Counted from the stretch's first letter, positions 19,350 to 29,985 are shown. The stretch is 64,000 bases of DNA from Sinomonas albida (GCF_004919045.1 NZ_SWDW01000007.1:1-64000); one strand, 5' to 3'. The notes: generated by a model from the sequence alone, not told the origin. Program-made: numbers and translations.

Positions 19350-20816
19350 ATGCCGCGCCCCGCCGTCGAACGTCTGGCCTCCTTGCTCCCGCCGGACTTC
19401 CTCCTGGGAGTCGCGACGGCGGCCTTCCAGATCGAGGGCGGAGTGCACGACGACGGCCGTGGGCTGTCCGGGTGGGACGACTTCGCCGGGCGGCCCGGAG
19501 CGATCGCCAACGGCGACTCCCCCGCCGTCGCCACTGACCATTATCACCGGCTCGAGGAGGATGTGGCGCTCATAGCCCGCCTCGGGGTGGACGCCTACCG
19601 CCTCTCCATCGCCTGGCCGCGCGTCCAGCCGGACGGCCGCGGCTCGTGGAACGAGAAGGGGTGGGCGTTCTACGACCGGCTCGTGGACGCCCTCCTCGCC
19701 GCGGGCGTGAGCCCAGTGGTGACGCTGTACCACTGGGACACTCCCCTCCCCCTCGAGAACGACGGCGGGTGGCTGGCCCGCGCCACCGCGTTGCGTTTCG
19801 CCGACTACGCAGCCGAGGCGGGGCGGCGTCTGGGCGACCGCGTGGCGCGGTGGATCACGGTCAATGAGCCGGTCACTGTCACGCTCAACGGCTACGCACT
19901 GGGCGTGCATGCCCCCGGCCGCGAGCTCCTGTTCGGCGCCCTGCCGTCGGCGCACCATCAGCTCCTTGCGCACGGGCTCAGCACCCAAGCGCTGCGCGCC
20001 GCCGGGGCGCGCGGCGGGATCGGCATCACGAACCTCCACGCCCCGGTCTTCCCGAAGTCGCGGCGCCCGCTCGACCGGGCGCACGCCGGCGTGTTCGACC
20101 TCATCTTCAACCGCCTTTACGCGGACCCGGTGCTCTTGGGCCGCTATCCCCGCATCCCGTGGCTCGCGCGGGCAGACTTCCGCCCGCTCGCCGCCGCGGT
20201 CCGCCCGGGCGATCTGGCCACCATCCGCCAGCCGCTCGACTTCTACGGGCTCAACTACTACTACCCGGTCCGGGTCGCCGCGGGTGGCCCGGAGGCCGAG
20301 CCGAGGCCCGGGACGGGTCCGGGCGGGCAACCCGCGGCGGACAACGAGCACCCTTCCGCGCTCTCGCGCCTGCCGTTCCACCTCGCCGACTTCCCCGAGT
20401 TTCCGCGGACCGGCTTCGGCTGGCCGATCGCGCCCGGGCACATCGCGGTCCAGCTGGCCGAGCTCCGCACACGCTACGCCTCGGCCCTCCCACCAGTCCT
20501 CGTGACCGAGAACGGAGCGAGCTTCCCCGAGCCGGACCGTGTGGACGGCGAGATCGACGACCGGCAGCGCATCGACTATCTCGCATCCCACCTCGAGGCC
20601 GCGCTGCTCGCGGTCCGGCCTGGCGGCCCGGCCGAGGGGGTGCGCCTCGCGGGATGGTTCGTGTGGACGCTGCTCGACAACTTCGAGTGGGCCGCTGGCT
20701 ACTCGCAGCGGTTCGGGCTCGTCCACGTTGACTTCGAGACCCTCAAGCGCACCCCGAAGGCCTCCTTCGAGTGGCTCCGGCGCCTGAGCGCGGCCCGTCG
20801 CGCGGCCCGGCCGTAG
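19350..20816 (+). CDS. GH1 family beta-glucosidase
   Basis: A 488-residue glycoside hydrolase family 1 enzyme that hydrolyses beta-linked gluco-oligosaccharides or aryl-glucosides with retention. The acid/base Glu173 is in ITVNEPV and the nucleophile Glu387 in VTENGA. FLLGVATAAFQIEGG, YHWDTPLPL and WFVWTLLDNFEWAAGYSQRFGLV are the usual substrate-pocket blocks. No signal peptide, so intracellular. Start ATG 19350 (MPRPAVERL) matches the family. An in-frame ATG... codon chain reaching 19263 would add 29 unconserved residues and overlap the control region. It is a guest gene divergent from the S10 operon. Confidence 0.92.
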   Translation: MPRPAVERLASLLPPDFLLGVATAAFQIEGGVHDDGRGLSGWDDFAGRPGAIANGDSPAVATDHYHRLEEDVALIARLGVDAYRLSIAWPRVQPDGRGSWNEKGWAFYDRLVDALLAAGVSPVVTLYHWDTPLPLENDGGWLARATALRFADYAAEAGRRLGDRVARWITVNEPVTVTLNGYALGVHAPGRELLFGALPSAHHQLLAHGLSTQALRAAGARGGIGITNLHAPVFPKSRRPLDRAHAGVFDLIFNRLYADPVLLGRYPRIPWLARADFRPLAAAVRPGDLATIRQPLDFYGLNYYYPVRVAAGGPEAEPRPGTGPGGQPAADNEHPSALSRLPFHLADFPEFPRTGFGWPIAPGHIAVQLAELRTRYASALPPVLVTENGASFPEPDRVDGEIDDRQRIDYLASHLEAALLAVRPGGPAEGVRLAGWFVWTLLDNFEWAAGYSQRFGLVHVDFETLKRTPKASFEWLRRLSAARRAARP

Positions 20817-20970
20817 GCGCCGGTGCAGGTGTGGGGCAGCGTGGGCCAGCCGATGCCGGCACAGGGCAGCATGGGCCTGCCTTAGGGCCGGCGCCGGCGT
20901 GGACTGGTCTGCCGTAGGGCGGGTGCCGGCCTGGGCCAGTGCCCTCGGCGATGGCGGACGACGGCGCGGT

Positions 20971-21096
20971 CTACTCGCCGCGGTTGGCGCGGCGGATGCG
21001 CTTGGCTCGCTCGATCTCGTTCTTGAAGTTCTTCCGGATGCTGAAGTAGCCGGCAACGACCACAATGACGAGCGCGATGACGATGATCCAGGCCAC
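20971..21096 (-). CDS. 41-residue single-pass membrane protein
   Basis: A small protein starting at GTG 21096: AWIIVIALVIVVVAGYF after the initiator, forming one membrane helix (residues 2-18), then a strongly basic amphipathic tail (IRKNFKNEIERAKRIRRANR). The ribosome site is excellent: GAGAGGA six bases before the GTG. It lies 47 bases downstream of the 1422-residue membrane protein and on the same strand, so it may be co-expressed with it. I do not recognise a named family; a modulator of a membrane complex is only a guess. Confidence 0.65.
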   Translation of the reverse strand: MAWIIVIALVIVVVAGYFSIRKNFKNEIERAKRIRRANRGE

Positions 21097-21143
21097 GGCG
21101 GGTCCTCTCTCGGGGGCGCCGGGCGGGCGGAACCCGACGCAAG

Positions 21144-24100
21144 CTACGGTAGCAGCGTGCCGCGCGGGGTGCGCACGAGCCACCAGACTGCGGCGCCGAT
21201 GAGCGCGAGGCCGAGGACTCCGAGGAGAAGGTAGGGATACGCCCGCACTGCCCATAGGACGCACGCGATCACCCCGACCGCGCCCCAGACGGTGAACGCC
21301 CGCTCCCCCACCACGAGTCCGCCCGCGGTGAGGACGGCGAACGCGACGAGCAGCCACACCTGCTGCGGGGCATCGGCGCCGACGGCCGCAGCCAAGCCGG
21401 ACAAGCTCACGAGCCCCGCCGCGGCCGCCAGCCACACCCTGCCTGGCCGACGCTGTCCCGCTGAATAACGCAGGGCTGCCACCACCGCGCCAAGCACCAC
21501 GTACCACTGCGCGAGCCAGAACACGCTCACGTCGCCATGCCCGGCGAAGACCGCCCGCTCGAGCGCCGCGGTCACAAGCACCGCCCCGAGCTCGGTGCCG
21601 AGCCGGCGCGCCCGCGGCGGCAGCTCGGCGACGACGAGCGCTGCGAGCGCGGCGGCGAGCACGGGAAGGACGACGGCGGCCGGCGGCGCCCACACGGCTC
21701 GCGCCGCCAGGAGCAGCGCGAGACCAGCCGCGCCCGCGACTGACCACCGGCGGACGGGTTCCACGGCGAGGCTCCTCAGCGACTCGGCGAGCGGGGCGCC
21801 GTCGTCCGCTCGCGCCGCCATCCACCGCAGGCCGACCCCGACGCCGGCTGGCACGAGGCCACCGACGAGGGCAGGCATCGCCTCGTTCCACGGGAACGGC
21901 TCGCGGGCGAAGACGCTATGGCCCAGCGCCGTCCCTGCGGCAAGCGCGGCGACACAGCCGAGCGGGAAGGTCGCCGCGGCCGAGCCAGCAACCCCTCGCC
22001 AGGACCAGCTCGCGACGAGGAGCACCGTCGAGCAGGCGGCGAGCGCGAGGCCGAAGACCCACGGCTCCTCGCCCAGCCCGGCCACCGCCGCAGAGACGGC
22101 AAACACGGCCCCGCCGGACGTCCACGCCCACGGCAGGACTGCGGGCCCGGAACGCACCGATCCGTCGGGGGCGCTCCGCCCCTCCCAGCGCGCCAGGCCC
22201 GCGGCCTGGGCGATCGCGAGCACGGCAAACACGACAGCGAGCGCGGCACCGCTCAGGAGAGGCGCTGCGAACGCCTGACCGGCCGGGAAGCGGACGCCGG
22301 GGCCCGCCCAGGCGAACCCGAGGAGCGCCGCGAGGACGCCGAGGCGCCCGGCGGGCGGATGTCTGCGAACGGTCGCCAGGACGCTCGCGAGGGCAAGCGC
22401 CGCCTCGACGAGAAGGACCCAGCGGCCGCCGCCTGGCTCCCCCGCCGACGTCGCGGCGTACACGATCGGGAGCACGAGCTGTGCCGCGAGGCCGCTCCAG
22501 TACGAGGCCTGCTCGAACGGGAGCCCGGCAGCCCTTCCCCGAAGCGCTCGGCGCACGGCGTGCTGCGCAGCGAGGCCGAGCGCGAGGGCCACGCTCACCG
22601 CGCTCGTCGATGCCGTCGCGTCATGCACCACGAGTGCCATGAGGAGCAGCGGGAGCGCCCGCGCCGCCACGAGATGGAGGCCACGTGCAGCCGCGCCCGC
22701 GGCGAGCCACACCATGATCGCGCTGTGGGCGGCCGCGATACCCACCACGAACTCGAGAACGCGCCCATCGCCGCCCGAAAGGAGCGCCGCCGCGACCATA
22801 CCGGCCCACGCGAGCCAGAGAGCCTCGACCCTCGCGCGCAGGAGCGCGCCCGAGAGCGCGGACGCCGCCGCGAGACCGACCACGAGCGTGGCAGTCAGGG
22901 GGCCGGGGCCCGTGCCGCCCGGTGATGCATAGGCCGAGGCCGGCCACAGCGCGAAGGCCGCGAGCGCCGTGCCGCCCAGCACGACGGCTGCGTCCTCGAG
23001 GGCCCACCGGAACGGCCCCGTTCGGCGTGCGCCCACGACGAGCGGTATCGCGAGCTGAAGGAGCAGAACCCCGACGAGCACGTGCAGCGAAGCGACGGGC
23101 TGTCCGAAGACGGTGAACTCCCAGCGGTCGCGTGCCAGAGCATGGAACAGCGTCACGGCGAGCATGGTCGCCGCGGCCCTCGCGAGCCAGACGTAGACCC
23201 AGCGCCGGGTGGGGCCGGCAGACCACGTGGCGCCGCCTGCGAGCATCGCCGCGGTCAACGTCAGCGCGGCGTTGCCCGCGCCCCAGCGATCGGCCGCGAG
23301 GGCCCCGGCCGCAATCAGCGCGACCAGGACCGGAGGAACCGCCTCGCCGGCGCCGGCGCGCTGTCCGAGGGCGCCCGCGGCGCGCGGGACCAGACGGGGA
23401 AACAGGGCAGCCCAGACGGCGACGGCGGCCACGCACACGACCGTCACGACCGCAAGATGCAGCGCCGACTGCGTTCGCGGCTCGGCGAAGCACACGACGC
23501 CGCTCGCCACCGCCGCTGCCGTCGCCAGCGTCGAGACGAGCCAATCCCGCGCAAACTCGTGGCGCCCGAGGACCGCGACCAGGGCCGTCACGGCGAGCTG
23601 CGCCGGCGCGGCCATCGCGACCGCGGCGGCGAGAGCTGCCGCACGGTCCGTGGAAGCCTCGGCAGGCAGCAAGGCATCGACGACGGCGGGCACCGCGACG
23701 AGCGACCCGTAGCGCGCCGCCGCCACGAGCTGGGCTCGCGTCCAGCCCACGCGGAGACCGGCAATCCCGTCGGGGACCGGAGACGGGCCGCGGCCCGTGG
23801 AAACAGCACGGATGAGCCAGTACGCGACGGCCCAGACCGCGAGGGTGGCGAACTGGGCCGACGTCACGAACCCGTGCACGATCGCCAAGGCGGCGAACGC
23901 GGCGACCGGGAGGAACTCAGCAGCACGCCCGTGCCACCACGCGACGAACTGGGCAGACGCCGCCACCGCCGCGAACGCGAGCACGATCGCGCCCTCGTCG
24001 ACGACGCGGAGGGACGCGCTCGCGAGGAGCATCGCGAGGAGGGCAAACTGGACGGCCACCGCTACGGCCTGTTCCGCGAGGACCCTCGCCGAGGACGACG

Positions 24101-25412
24101 AGAGCGCGGCCGAGAGCCTCTCCTCGAGCAGGCCCACGGCGACGATCGTCGCCGCGATCGTGGCGATGGCAACCACCAACCCTGCGTCGAGATCGATGAC
24201 CCGGCCGCCGAACGCCCCGAGGTCCGCAGCCTGGGCCGCGGCGGTCCCGGCGGCGATCGCCGCCGTCGTCCGCGCCGCCCACCACGATGCGCGCCGCAGC
24301 ACGAGGGGCCCGCGCACGAACGCCGAGACGCCGAAGTAGAAGCACAGTGCGCCCACGAGCAGCGGGTACTCCCAGCGGTCCAGGATCCCCGCCGCGAACG
24401 TGGCCGCAACGAAGGTCGCCGGTGCGACGTAGGGGTGGAGCCTCGCAATGGGCCGGAGTACGAGCGGCGGGATCCACCGGGGCCTCAGGACCGTCGCGGC
24501 ACCGAGCACCGCTGAAAGGCCGAGCATCGCGGCGAAGTCGGCCGCGAGCGCCCCGCCCAGAGCGGTCGCCCCCGACCACGCGGCGGAGAACGCGAACGTC
24601 AGGGACAGGTAGACGAGGAGCCGGCTCTCGAGGCGCACTGCGGCCGCGCCGAACGCGACGAGGCCCACGACGCTCGTCACCAGCCACGTGGCCGGGGGCC
24701 GGTGCACGGCAATGACGTCGACGGCGAGGCCAGCCACGGGGAGGAGAGCAAGACCGGTCCCGGTCAACGCCACGGCCGCCGGACGCAGGCGCGGGACGCG
24801 CGCATGGACCGCTAGGCCGGCCCCATAGAACAGCCCGGTGATTGCGATGAGTCCACCGAGGCGGACCGAGTCGGCGGTGCTGCTCGCGAGGAACAGCGCC
24901 GCGGCCGCGACGATGAGCAGCGCCGCTGCATAGAGGGCGATATTCGCGTTCTGCACGACGCGGCGGGCCTTGCGCTGAGCGTCCGACTCCCGGTCCGACC
25001 GGACCCCCACCGGCCTTGACCGCGGGGGCGCGAGCGGCGGCCCAGGGACGGCGTGGCGGCTTGGCGGGAGTTCGCTCCCCCGCGGCGCCACAGCCGGGCC
25101 CGACGCGCGGGCTGTCACCGGCATGTCAGCCGGGGGCTGTACTGGGGGCTGGGGGGGGGGGGCGGGCTGGGAATGAGCCGGCCAGAGCTGGGCCGGCTCA
25201 GGTCGGGCTGACCAGGGTTGAACCCCCGAGGGTTGCGTCGGCTGGGGTTGCACCGGCTGAGGTTGCACCGGCTGAGGTCCGGCGGCGGCGTCGCGCAGCC
25301 CCTGCTCCCAGCCGGCACGGTGCCCCTCGAAGAACCCGGCCCGGTGTCCCTCGAGGAACCCCATCTGCCGCCCCTCGGCGTAGCCACGCTCGTAGTCCGA
25401 ACCCTCGGGCAT
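21144..25412 (-). CDS. Giant polytopic membrane protein (SCO7613-like, tentative)
   Basis: A 1422-residue protein. Residues 10-41 are four octapeptide repeats of the form GxxEGxxx (GYAEGRQM, GFLEGHRA, GFFEGHRA, GWEQGLRD). A Pro/Gln-rich linker (about 42-170) follows. The remaining 1200 residues or more are an almost continuous series of hydrophobic Ala/Leu/Val-rich helices, by eye 30 or more, with short Arg-rich loops. It resembles the actinobacterial SCO7613-type membrane proteins of unknown function; that link is from general pattern only. ATG 25412 has AAAGGGG six bases upstream. A run of 12 C on the coding strand at 25151-25162 lies inside the linker (about residues 83-87). Function unknown. 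Confidence 0.85.
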   Translation of the reverse strand: MPEGSDYERGYAEGRQMGFLEGHRAGFFEGHRAGWEQGLRDAAAGPQPVQPQPVQPQPTQPSGVQPWSARPEPAQLWPAHSQPAPPPQPPVQPPADMPVTARASGPAVAPRGSELPPSRHAVPGPPLAPPRSRPVGVRSDRESDAQRKARRVVQNANIALYAAALLIVAAAALFLASSTADSVRLGGLIAITGLFYGAGLAVHARVPRLRPAAVALTGTGLALLPVAGLAVDVIAVHRPPATWLVTSVVGLVAFGAAAVRLESRLLVYLSLTFAFSAAWSGATALGGALAADFAAMLGLSAVLGAATVLRPRWIPPLVLRPIARLHPYVAPATFVAATFAAGILDRWEYPLLVGALCFYFGVSAFVRGPLVLRRASWWAARTTAAIAAGTAAAQAADLGAFGGRVIDLDAGLVVAIATIAATIVAVGLLEERLSAALSSSSARVLAEQAVAVAVQFALLAMLLASASLRVVDEGAIVLAFAAVAASAQFVAWWHGRAAEFLPVAAFAALAIVHGFVTSAQFATLAVWAVAYWLIRAVSTGRGPSPVPDGIAGLRVGWTRAQLVAAARYGSLVAVPAVVDALLPAEASTDRAAALAAAVAMAAPAQLAVTALVAVLGRHEFARDWLVSTLATAAAVASGVVCFAEPRTQSALHLAVVTVVCVAAVAVWAALFPRLVPRAAGALGQRAGAGEAVPPVLVALIAAGALAADRWGAGNAALTLTAAMLAGGATWSAGPTRRWVYVWLARAAATMLAVTLFHALARDRWEFTVFGQPVASLHVLVGVLLLQLAIPLVVGARRTGPFRWALEDAAVVLGGTALAAFALWPASAYASPGGTGPGPLTATLVVGLAAASALSGALLRARVEALWLAWAGMVAAALLSGGDGRVLEFVVGIAAAHSAIMVWLAAGAAARGLHLVAARALPLLLMALVVHDATASTSAVSVALALGLAAQHAVRRALRGRAAGLPFEQASYWSGLAAQLVLPIVYAATSAGEPGGGRWVLLVEAALALASVLATVRRHPPAGRLGVLAALLGFAWAGPGVRFPAGQAFAAPLLSGAALAVVFAVLAIAQAAGLARWEGRSAPDGSVRSGPAVLPWAWTSGGAVFAVSAAVAGLGEEPWVFGLALAACSTVLLVASWSWRGVAGSAAATFPLGCVAALAAGTALGHSVFAREPFPWNEAMPALVGGLVPAGVGVGLRWMAARADDGAPLAESLRSLAVEPVRRWSVAGAAGLALLLAARAVWAPPAAVVLPVLAAALAALVVAELPPRARRLGTELGAVLVTAALERAVFAGHGDVSVFWLAQWYVVLGAVVAALRYSAGQRRPGRVWLAAAAGLVSLSGLAAAVGADAPQQVWLLVAFAVLTAGGLVVGERAFTVWGAVGVIACVLWAVRAYPYLLLGVLGLALIGAAVWWLVRTPRGTLLP
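25151..25162 (-). repeat. 12-base homopolymer C tract inside a reading frame
   Basis: Twelve G on the plus strand (C on the coding strand) encode prolines in the linker of the giant membrane protein. The frame is open as given. Gain or loss of one base would truncate the protein after roughly 85 residues. Confidence 0.9.
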
Positions 25413-25491
25413 GGTGCGCCCCTTTCGCCTCCGCTGGAAGCGGTGCCGAGCCGGCATCGCATTAATCCACTCGTTGGAATAATACAGGCCG

Positions 25492-25521
25492 AAAAAACCC
25501 CGCCGCAAGATGCGGCGGGGT
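25492..25521 (-). terminator. tuf intrinsic terminator
   Basis: Minus-strand arms 25520-25512 and 25506-25498 form a perfect 9-bp GC stem with a five-base loop, followed at once by six T (25497-25492). It lies about 41 bases after the tuf stop and is the most classical rho-independent terminator in the window. Confidence 0.9.
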
Positions 25522-25561
25522 CTTCTCAGTACCGGCTCAGGGCCGGCCGATCCTCAAGAAA

Positions 25562-26752
25562 CTACTTGATGATCTTGGTGACGCGGCCCGAACCAACGGT
25601 GCGGCCACCCTCACGGATGGCGAAGCCGAGGCCCTCTTCCATGGCGATGGGCTGGATGAGCGCAACGGTCATCTCAGTGTTGTCGCCAGGCATGACCATC
25701 TCGGTGCCCTCGGGGAGGGTGATGACGCCGGTCACGTCCGTGGTACGGAAGTAGAACTGCGGGCGGTAGTTCGAGTAGAACGGGTTGTGGCGGCCACCCT
25801 CGTCCTTGGAGAGGATGTAGACGTTCGCCTCGAAGTCGGTGTGCGGGGTGATCGAACCCGGCTTCACGACGACCTGGCCACGCTCGACGTCCTCGCGCTT
25901 GATGCCGCGGAGCAGGAGGCCACAGTTCTCGCCAGCCCACGCCTCGTCGAGCTGCTTGTGGAACATCTCGATACCGGTGACCGTGGTCTTCTGGACCGGA
26001 CGGATACCGACGATCTCGACCTCGGAGTTGAGGGCGAGCGTGCCACGCTCGGCGCGGCCCGTCACGACGGTGCCACGACCGGTGATCGTGAAGACGTCCT
26101 CGATCGGCATGAGGAACGGCTTGTCGCGGTCACGAACCGGGTCCGGCACGTTCTCGTCGACAGCGTCCATGAGGTCCTCGACCGACTTGACCCACTTCGG
26201 GTCACCCTCGAGGGCCTTGAGGCCCGAAACGCGGATCACCGGAGCGTCGTCGCCGTCGAAGCCCTGCGAGGACAGGAGCTCGCGGACCTCCATCTCGACG
26301 AGGTCAAGGAGCTCCTCGTCGTCGACCATGTCCGACTTGTTCAGCGCAACCAGGAGGTAGGGAACGCCGACCTGGCGGGCGAGCAGGACGTGCTCGCGGG
26401 TCTGGGCCATCGGACCGTCGGTGGCGGCAACCACGAGGATCGCGCCGTCCATCTGAGCCGCACCGGTGATCATGTTCTTGATGTAGTCGGCGTGGCCCGG
26501 AGCGTCGACGTGAGCGTAGTGGCGCTTCTCCGTCTGGTACTCGATGTGGGCGATGTTGATCGTGATACCGCGCTGGCGCTCCTCAGGAGCCGCGTCGATC
26601 GACGAGAAGTCGCGCTTCTCGTTAAGGTCCGGGTACTTGTCGGCAAGCACCTTGGAAATGGCAGCGGTCAACGTGGTCTTACCGTGGTCAACGTGACCAA
26701 TGGTGCCGATGTTGACGTGCGGCTTAGTCCGCTCGAACTTTGCCTTCGCCAC
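25562..26752 (-). CDS. tuf: Elongation factor Tu
   Basis: A 396-residue GTPase delivering aminoacyl-tRNA. G1 GHVDHGKTT, the switch-I region, DAPGHADY (G3) and NKSD (G4) are all present. Translation begins at GTG 26752 with AGGAGGA upstream. It has its own candidate promoter in the gap after fusA and a strong terminator, so it can be expressed independently of the str operon. Confidence 0.98.
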   Translation of the reverse strand: MAKAKFERTKPHVNIGTIGHVDHGKTTLTAAISKVLADKYPDLNEKRDFSSIDAAPEERQRGITINIAHIEYQTEKRHYAHVDAPGHADYIKNMITGAAQMDGAILVVAATDGPMAQTREHVLLARQVGVPYLLVALNKSDMVDDEELLDLVEMEVRELLSSQGFDGDDAPVIRVSGLKALEGDPKWVKSVEDLMDAVDENVPDPVRDRDKPFLMPIEDVFTITGRGTVVTGRAERGTLALNSEVEIVGIRPVQKTTVTGIEMFHKQLDEAWAGENCGLLLRGIKREDVERGQVVVKPGSITPHTDFEANVYILSKDEGGRHNPFYSNYRPQFYFRTTDVTGVITLPEGTEMVMPGDNTEMTVALIQPIAMEEGLGFAIREGGRTVGSGRVTKIIK

Positions 26753-26820
26753 TGGTTCCTCCTAGAACGTTCTTCAGAAGACTGCCTCCAGCCGCGCTTG
26801 TCGCAACTGAAACTCTCGCA

Positions 26821-26849
26821 AGTCTACTTGGGGGCTGTTTTTTCGTAAA
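26821..26849 (-). promoter_or_regulatory. Candidate tuf promoter
   Basis: Minus strand TTTACG (26849-26844), 17-base spacer and TAGACT (26826-26821). The predicted start is about 60 bases before the GTG. It lies between the fusA hairpin and tuf. Confidence 0.5.
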
Positions 26850-26884
26850 ATTCGCGGGGCTTCTGGCCCCACAAGGGGGCGGGC

Positions 26885-26933
26885 GCCCGCCGTCGTCCGT
26901 TTCCTCGGGTGAGGCGAAGAAACGACGGCGGGC
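26885..26933 (-). terminator. Hairpin after fusA
   Basis: Perfect 12-bp arms 26885-26896 and 26922-26933 with a 25-base loop holding a small CCTC/GAGG stem. It begins 16 bases after the fusA stop. The stem again uses the GCCGTCGT core. No T tract follows. Confidence 0.65.
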
Positions 26934-26949
26934 ACACCGCCTTCCAGAA

Positions 26950-29064
26950 CTATTCGCCGCGCGACTTCTGGATGATCTCGTCGGCCACGGCCTTCGGAAC
27001 CTCGGAGTAGCTGTCGAACTGCATCGAGTAGACAGCACGGCCCTGGGTCTTCGAGCGAAGGTCGCCGATGTAGCCGAACATCTCGGACAGCGGGACGAGC
27101 GCACGGATGACCTTCACGCCGACCGCGTCCTCCATGGACTGGATCTGGCCACGGCGGGAGTTGAGGTCGCCGATGACGTCGCCCATGTAGTCCTCAGGCG
27201 TACGGACCTCGACCGCCATGAGCGGCTCGAGGAGCACCGGGTTGGCGCGGCGAGCGCCTTCCTTGAAGACCTGCGAACCAGCGATCTTGAACGCCATTTC
27301 CGAGGAGTCGACGTCGTGGTAGGCACCGTCGGTGAGCGACGCCTTGACGCCGACCATCGGGTACCCGGCCAGGATGCCGAACTGCATGGCGTCCTGGATG
27401 CCCGCGTCGACCGACGGGATGTACTCGCGCGGGACGCGGCCACCCGTGACGGCGTTCACGAACTCGTAGAACGTGCCCTCCGACGTGTCGAGCGGCTCGA
27501 ACGTCACCTGCACCTTGGCGAACTGGCCGGAACCGCCAGTCTGCTTCTTGTGCGTGAAGTCGACCTTCTCGACCTTCTTCTTGATGGTCTCGCGGTACGC
27601 GACCTGGGGCTTGCCCACGTTGGCCTCGACCCTGAACTCGCGGCGCATGCGGTCCACGAGGATGTCGAGGTGGAGCTCGCCCATGCCGCCGATCTCGGTC
27701 TGGCCGGTCTCCTCGTTGAGGGAGACGGTGAACGTCGGATCCTCAGCGGAGAGCTTCTGGATGGCGGTGGAGAGCTTCTCCTGGTCGCCCTTCGTCTTCG
27801 GCTCGATGGCCACGAAGATGACCGGCTCCGGGAACGTCATCGACTCGAGGACGATCGGGTTGCCCATGTCGCAGAGCGTGTCGCCGGTCGTGGTGTCCTT
27901 GAGGCCGATCACGGCGTAGATGTGGCCAGCGTGGAGCTCCTCGACGGGGTTCTCCTTGTTGGCGTGCATCTGGAAGAGCTTGCCGAGGCGCTCCTTCTTG
28001 CCCTTCGTCGAGTTCAGCACCTGCATACCGGATGTCGCCTTGCCCGAGTACACACGGATGAAGTTGAGCTGGCCGAAGAACGGGTGAGCCGCAATCTTGA
28101 ACGCGAGGGCCGAGAACGGCTCCTCCTCGCTCGGCTTGCGGGTGAGCTCGATCGACTCGTCCTTCGGGTCGTGGCCGATCATGGCCGGCACGTCGAGGGG
28201 CGCGGGGAGGTAGTCGATCACAGCGTCGAGCATGGGCTGGACACCGCGGTTCTTGAACGCCGAACCACAGAAGACCGGGTAGATCTCCGAGTTCACGGTG
28301 AGCTTGCGGATGCCCGCCTTGAGCTCGTCGACCGTCAGCTCTTCGCCCTCGAGGTACTTCTCCATGAGCTCCTCGGACGCCTCGGCGACAGCCTCGACGA
28401 GCTGGTGGCGGTACTCCTCGGCGCGCTCCTGGAGGTCCGCGGGCACCTCCCGGGTCTCATAGGCAGCACCCATGGTCACGTCGCCCTTGGCGTCGCCGGG
28501 CCACACAAGGGCCTTCATGGTGAGCAGGTCGACGACACCGACGAAGTCGTTCTCCGAGCCGATCGGAAGCTGCATGACGAGCGGCTTCGCACCGAGGCGC
28601 TTCACGATCGTGTCGACCGTGAAGTAGAAGTCGGCGCCGAGCTTGTCCATCTTGTTGACGAAGCAGATGCGCGGGACGTCGTACTTGTCAGCCTGGCGCC
28701 ACACCGTCTCCGACTGCGGCTCAACGCCCTCCTTGCCGTCGAAGACAGCGACGGCGCCGTCGAGCACGCGCAGGGAGCGCTCGACCTCGACCGTGAAGTC
28801 CACGTGGCCAGGGGTGTCGATGATGTTGATCTGGTTCTGGTTCCAGAAGCAGGTCACGGCGGCAGACGTGATCGTGATGCCGCGCTCCTTCTCCTGCTCC
28901 ATCCAGTCGGTCGTCGAAGCACCGTCGTGCGTCTCGCCGATCTTGTGGTTCACACCCGTGTAGAAGAGGATGCGCTCGGTCGTGGTGGTCTTGCCGGCAT
29001 CGATGTGCGCCATGATGCCGATGTTGCGGACCTTGCTGAGGTCGGTAAGCACGTCGAGTGCCAC
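26950..29064 (-). CDS. fusA: Elongation factor G
   Basis: A 704-residue translocation GTPase. G1 [17 protein letters not shown]3 DTPGHVDF and G4 [10 protein letters not shown] are visible, with five-domain length. GTG 29064 is the start, with GGGAGA upstream. It follows rpsG, separated by a 16-bp hairpin that probably attenuates transcription into fusA. Confidence 0.98.
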   Translation of the reverse strand: MALDVLTDLSKVRNIGIMAHIDAGKTTTTERILFYTGVNHKIGETHDGASTTDWMEQEKERGITITSAAVTCFWNQNQINIIDTPGHVDFTVEVERSLRVLDGAVAVFDGKEGVEPQSETVWRQADKYDVPRICFVNKMDKLGADFYFTVDTIVKRLGAKPLVMQLPIGSENDFVGVVDLLTMKALVWPGDAKGDVTMGAAYETREVPADLQERAEEYRHQLVEAVAEASEELMEKYLEGEELTVDELKAGIRKLTVNSEIYPVFCGSAFKNRGVQPMLDAVIDYLPAPLDVPAMIGHDPKDESIELTRKPSEEEPFSALAFKIAAHPFFGQLNFIRVYSGKATSGMQVLNSTKGKKERLGKLFQMHANKENPVEELHAGHIYAVIGLKDTTTGDTLCDMGNPIVLESMTFPEPVIFVAIEPKTKGDQEKLSTAIQKLSAEDPTFTVSLNEETGQTEIGGMGELHLDILVDRMRREFRVEANVGKPQVAYRETIKKKVEKVDFTHKKQTGGSGQFAKVQVTFEPLDTSEGTFYEFVNAVTGGRVPREYIPSVDAGIQDAMQFGILAGYPMVGVKASLTDGAYHDVDSSEMAFKIAGSQVFKEGARRANPVLLEPLMAVEVRTPEDYMGDVIGDLNSRRGQIQSMEDAVGVKVIRALVPLSEMFGYIGDLRSKTQGRAVYSMQFDSYSEVPKAVADEIIQKSRGE

Positions 29065-29097
29065 GGTGTCTCCCTATGTTTTCCCTTGTCGGCTGCG

Positions 29098-29134
29098 CAT
29101 TCGCCGCCGGCCCTCGTGGGGCCGGCGGCGAATG
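29098..29134 (-). terminator. Hairpin between rpsG and fusA
   Basis: Perfect 16-bp arms (29098-29113 and 29119-29134) with a five-base loop, seven bases after the rpsG stop. No T tract. It may set the ratio of ribosomal protein to EF-G expression. Confidence 0.6.
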
Positions 29135-29140
29135 AAGCAT

Positions 29141-29611
29141 TTACCAGCGGTAGTGAGCGAAGGCCTTGTTGGACTCGGCCATCTTGTGCGTGTCTTCGCG
29201 GCGCTTGACCGCGGCACCGAGGCCGTTCGAGGCATCCAGGATCTCGTTCTGGAGGCGCTCGGTCATGGTCTTCTCACGGCGGGCCTTGGAGTAGCCGACG
29301 AGCCAGCGGAGAGCGAGCGCCGTGGCGCGGCCCGGCTTGACCTCGACCGGAACCTGGTAGGTCGCGCCGCCGACGCGGCGGGACTTGACCTCGAGGGTCG
29401 GGCGGACGTTGTCCATGGCCTTCTTGAGCGCGGCAACGGGGTCGCTGCCGGTCTTCTGGCGGGCGCCCTCGAGGGCACCGTAGACGATGCGCTCAGCCGT
29501 GGACTTCTTGCCGTCCACGAGGACCTTGTTGATGAGCTGCGTGACGAGCGGCGAGCCGTAGACGGGATCGACGACGAGCGGACGCTTCGGGGCAGGACCC
29601 TTGCGAGGCAT
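29141..29611 (-). CDS. rpsG: 30S ribosomal protein S7
   Basis: A 156-residue 30S head protein ([19 protein letters not shown] start; [27 protein letters not shown] end). The start ATG 29611 shares one base with the rpsL stop (TAATG); much longer upstream in-frame extensions run through rpsL and are not real. Confidence 0.97.
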   Translation of the reverse strand: MPRKGPAPKRPLVVDPVYGSPLVTQLINKVLVDGKKSTAERIVYGALEGARQKTGSDPVAALKKAMDNVRPTLEVKSRRVGGATYQVPVEVKPGRATALALRWLVGYSKARREKTMTERLQNEILDASNGLGAAVKRREDTHKMAESNKAFAHYRW

Positions 29612-29985
29612 TACTTCTTCTCCTTCTTCGCGCCGTAGCGGCTGCGAGCCTGCTGACGGTTCTTGACGCCCTGCGTGTCGAGCGCACCGCGCACGATCTT
29701 GTAACGGACGCCGGGGAGGTCCTTGACACGGCCGCCGCGCACGAGCACGATCGAGTGCTCCTGCAGGTTGTGGCCCACACCGGGGATGTAAGCCGTGACC
29801 TCGACGCCGCCGTTGAGGCGGACACGCGCCACCTTGCGGAGCGCAGAGTTCGGCTTCTTCGGGGTGGTCGTGTACACACGCGTGCACACGCCACGGCGCA
29901 TCGGGCTGCCCTTCAGGGCAGGAGCCTTGGTCTTGGAGACCTTCGGCGTGCGGCCCTTGCGGACCAGCTGCTGAATAGTAGGCAC
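29611..29985 (-). CDS. rpsL: 30S ribosomal protein S12
   Basis: A 124-residue decoding-centre protein. [19 protein letters not shown] and [17 protein letters not shown] carry unsubstituted Lys at the two classical streptomycin-resistance positions (PKKPNS and RVKDL), so a streptomycin-sensitive allele is expected. GTG 29985 is the start. First gene of the str operon. Confidence 0.97.
   Translation of the reverse strand: MPTIQQLVRKGRTPKVSKTKAPALKGSPMRRGVCTRVYTTTPKKPNSALRKVARVRLNGGVEVTAYIPGVGHNLQEHSIVLVRGGRVKDLPGVRYKIVRGALDTQGVKNRQQARSRYGAKKEKK

Noticed and set aside
20817-20970. Tandem repeats after the beta-glucosidase
   Set aside because: Fragments such as TGGGCC and GCCGGC recur, but the units are irregular and could be chance in GC-rich DNA.
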